DNA of 64,000 nucleotides from an uncultured Bacteroidales bacterium (GTDB taxonomy: Bacteria; Bacteroidota; Bacteroidia; Bacteroidales; FEN-979). Below, piece after piece: positions 63,124-64,000 of this stretch. The stretch is taken from positions 62,001-126,000 of the forward strand of contig CAIQUS010000035.1 of assembly GCA_903875045.1 (NCBI GenBank), in the 5' to 3' direction. Below the pieces are notes generated by a model. It did not search any database. It saw only the letters and a list, made by a program, of their open reading frames with translations, and was not told the origin of the DNA. The position numbers and the translations under genes are program-made. The first letter of the stretch is position 1, and each line of letters opens with the position of its first letter.

Positions 63124-63911
63124 TACTTTGGCTGAAACTTCTTATATCTGGCAGGAAGAAAGCTGAAGAAAGTGTCGCCGCGCAATCCCAGGCGTAAGGT
63201 TTCAAGTGCAATGAGTTCAGACGGGGCAATATTTCCAAGATTTACATTTGCACCAAAATTTTTGATGAACCAAACCTGTTGTGCTTTCAGCGGGGCTTCC
63301 CAAAGCAGGTTATCGGCCTGAACTTTCGCCAGAATTTTATTGATAAGGGCCACATGAGCTTTTCCTGATGCACGGTAAATTCCCACATTTCCGCTTTCAC
63401 GGGCTTCCCCGATCACTTTGAATGCGCCGGCCTGTAACTCTTTTTGCAACATTTCAATCCATCGCCCGGGGGCAATGATGACGCCTGATTCTTTGGAACC
63501 AACCTCAGACAGGACCGTATATGTTTTGGAAAGTTTATGAATATATTCACACTTCACATCGTGGTCCATCATCATTGAACCATCGGAAACCTCGACGGTG
63601 TCAAGTCCAAGCTGGTCAATGTACCGGAGGTAATCATCAAAAAGGTTTCGAATGACGAAGGCTTCGAACAAGGTTCCGCCAGCATAAACCCTTATATCAG
63701 CGTTACGATAGACCTTTACTTTTTCTTTCACCTTATTCCCGGCTACGGAAGTTCCAAAGCCAAGTTTGACAAAATCGGCCAGATGCCCGGCCGTTTCCAC
63801 AAAGTCTTCTGCTTCGCGGACGCTGAGACCTTTGTCCATGACCATGGCAATTCCATTTTGCCTGGGTTTGGCGGGCCGGTCGGGTAAAAAGGTTAAGTTG
63901 GTTGCAGTCAT
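63123..63911 (-). CDS. comA: Phosphosulfolactate synthase
   Basis: Adds sulfite to phosphoenolpyruvate to give phosphosulfolactate. The 262-aa chain is a TIM barrel of the ComA family: VMDKGLS at the first strand, DFVKLGFGTS, YAGGTLFEAF, VEVSDGS, SEVGSKESG and IGEARESGN. In methanogens this begins coenzyme M synthesis; in bacteria it has been linked to sulfolactate and, as a possibility in Bacteroidota, to sulfonate building blocks such as cysteate. No other sulfonate gene is in the window. Start ATG 63911 fits the family. The upstream gene ends 13 bp earlier on the same strand. Confidence 0.93.
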   Translation of the reverse strand: MTATNLTFLPDRPAKPRQNGIAMVMDKGLSVREAEDFVETAGHLADFVKLGFGTSVAGNKVKEKVKVYRNADIRVYAGGTLFEAFVIRNLFDDYLRYIDQLGLDTVEVSDGSMMMDHDVKCEYIHKLSKTYTVLSEVGSKESGVIIAPGRWIEMLQKELQAGAFKVIGEARESGNVGIYRASGKAHVALINKILAKVQADNLLWEAPLKAQQVWFIKNFGANVNLGNIAPSELIALETLRLGLRGDTFFSFLPARYKKFQPK

Positions 63912-63924
63912 ATTGATATCAGGG

Positions 63925-64000
63925 TCAACTCGATTTAAAAGATTGAATTATTTCAACTATGTCGGGGTGTTTGGAGGCTTCGGGAAATGTTGAAAAGAGC
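63925..64000 (-). CDS. C-terminal end of an unidentified gene cut by the window edge
   Basis: On the minus strand, the last 24 codons of a frame that runs in from the edge and ends at TGA 63925-63927. The visible tail reads LFSTFPEASKHPDIVEIIQS and a few more residues, with normal codon choice. It ends 13 bp before the phosphosulfolactate synthase start, which fits a shared operon. Too short to name. Confidence 0.5.
   Translation of the reverse strand, partial: LFSTFPEASKHPDIVEIIQSFKSS

Overview
The window looks like a chromosomal segment of a member of the Bacteroidota, probably an environmental, respiring, Bacteroidales-like lineage. The evidence is the gene families (Bacteroidota-type YidC, a DUF1573 lipoprotein followed by yajC, a YbbR-like gene and coaE, a carboxypeptidase-regulatory-type TonB receptor, a FISUMP-tailed surface protein, phosphosulfolactate synthase beside aroE) and perfect copies of the Bacteroidota promoter element TAnnTTTG upstream of about 16 genes. 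I found no rRNA, tRNA, CRISPR array, insertion sequence or prophage.

Layout. 1-10.3 kb: the 3' part of an RND efflux pump, a palindromic 51-bp tandem repeat, an unknown exported protein and a 2355-residue secreted protein. 10.3-25 kb: OsmC, a lipoprotein, a GH3 glycosidase with PA14, a tyrosine phosphatase, two multi-pass membrane proteins, a pair made of a lipocalin-like protein and a PEP-utiliser/rifampicin-phosphotransferase-like enzyme, a DEAD-box helicase, a heptad-repeat membrane protein and serine dehydratase. 25-39 kb: housekeeping genes (gapA, PPDK/PEP-synthase regulator, pyrG, yidC, mqnA, coaE, YbbR-like, yajC, DUF1573, aroK, rlmD) and a TonB-dependent receptor.

39-53 kb is a signalling island. 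It has three large sensor kinases (1233, 838 and 1375 aa), a CheR methyltransferase, and a two-gene unit on the opposite strand made of a free HPt protein and a GH130-family glycoside phosphorylase/hydrolase fused to a C-terminal receiver domain. No DNA-binding regulator is encoded there. I infer a phosphorelay that ends on a carbohydrate-active enzyme rather than on transcription; this is the best candidate for an undescribed system in the window.

53-62 kb is a compact electron-transfer locus. In transcription order it encodes a membrane b-type cytochrome, an FAD/Fe-S oxidoreductase, a 20-haem c-type cytochrome, a cytochrome with 30 CxxCH motifs plus one CxxxCH, an outer-membrane beta-barrel candidate and, further downstream, an NrfJ-like exported protein. 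It could carry electrons from the menaquinone pool or NAD(P)H across the envelope. mqnA at 31 kb indicates menaquinone synthesis by the futalosine route.

62-64 kb: aroE, phosphosulfolactate synthase and the last codons of another gene. Two genome-style traits stand out. All eight convergent gene pairs abut or overlap at their stop codons. Several co-directional spacers hold short tandem repeats with a 7- or 8-bp period.
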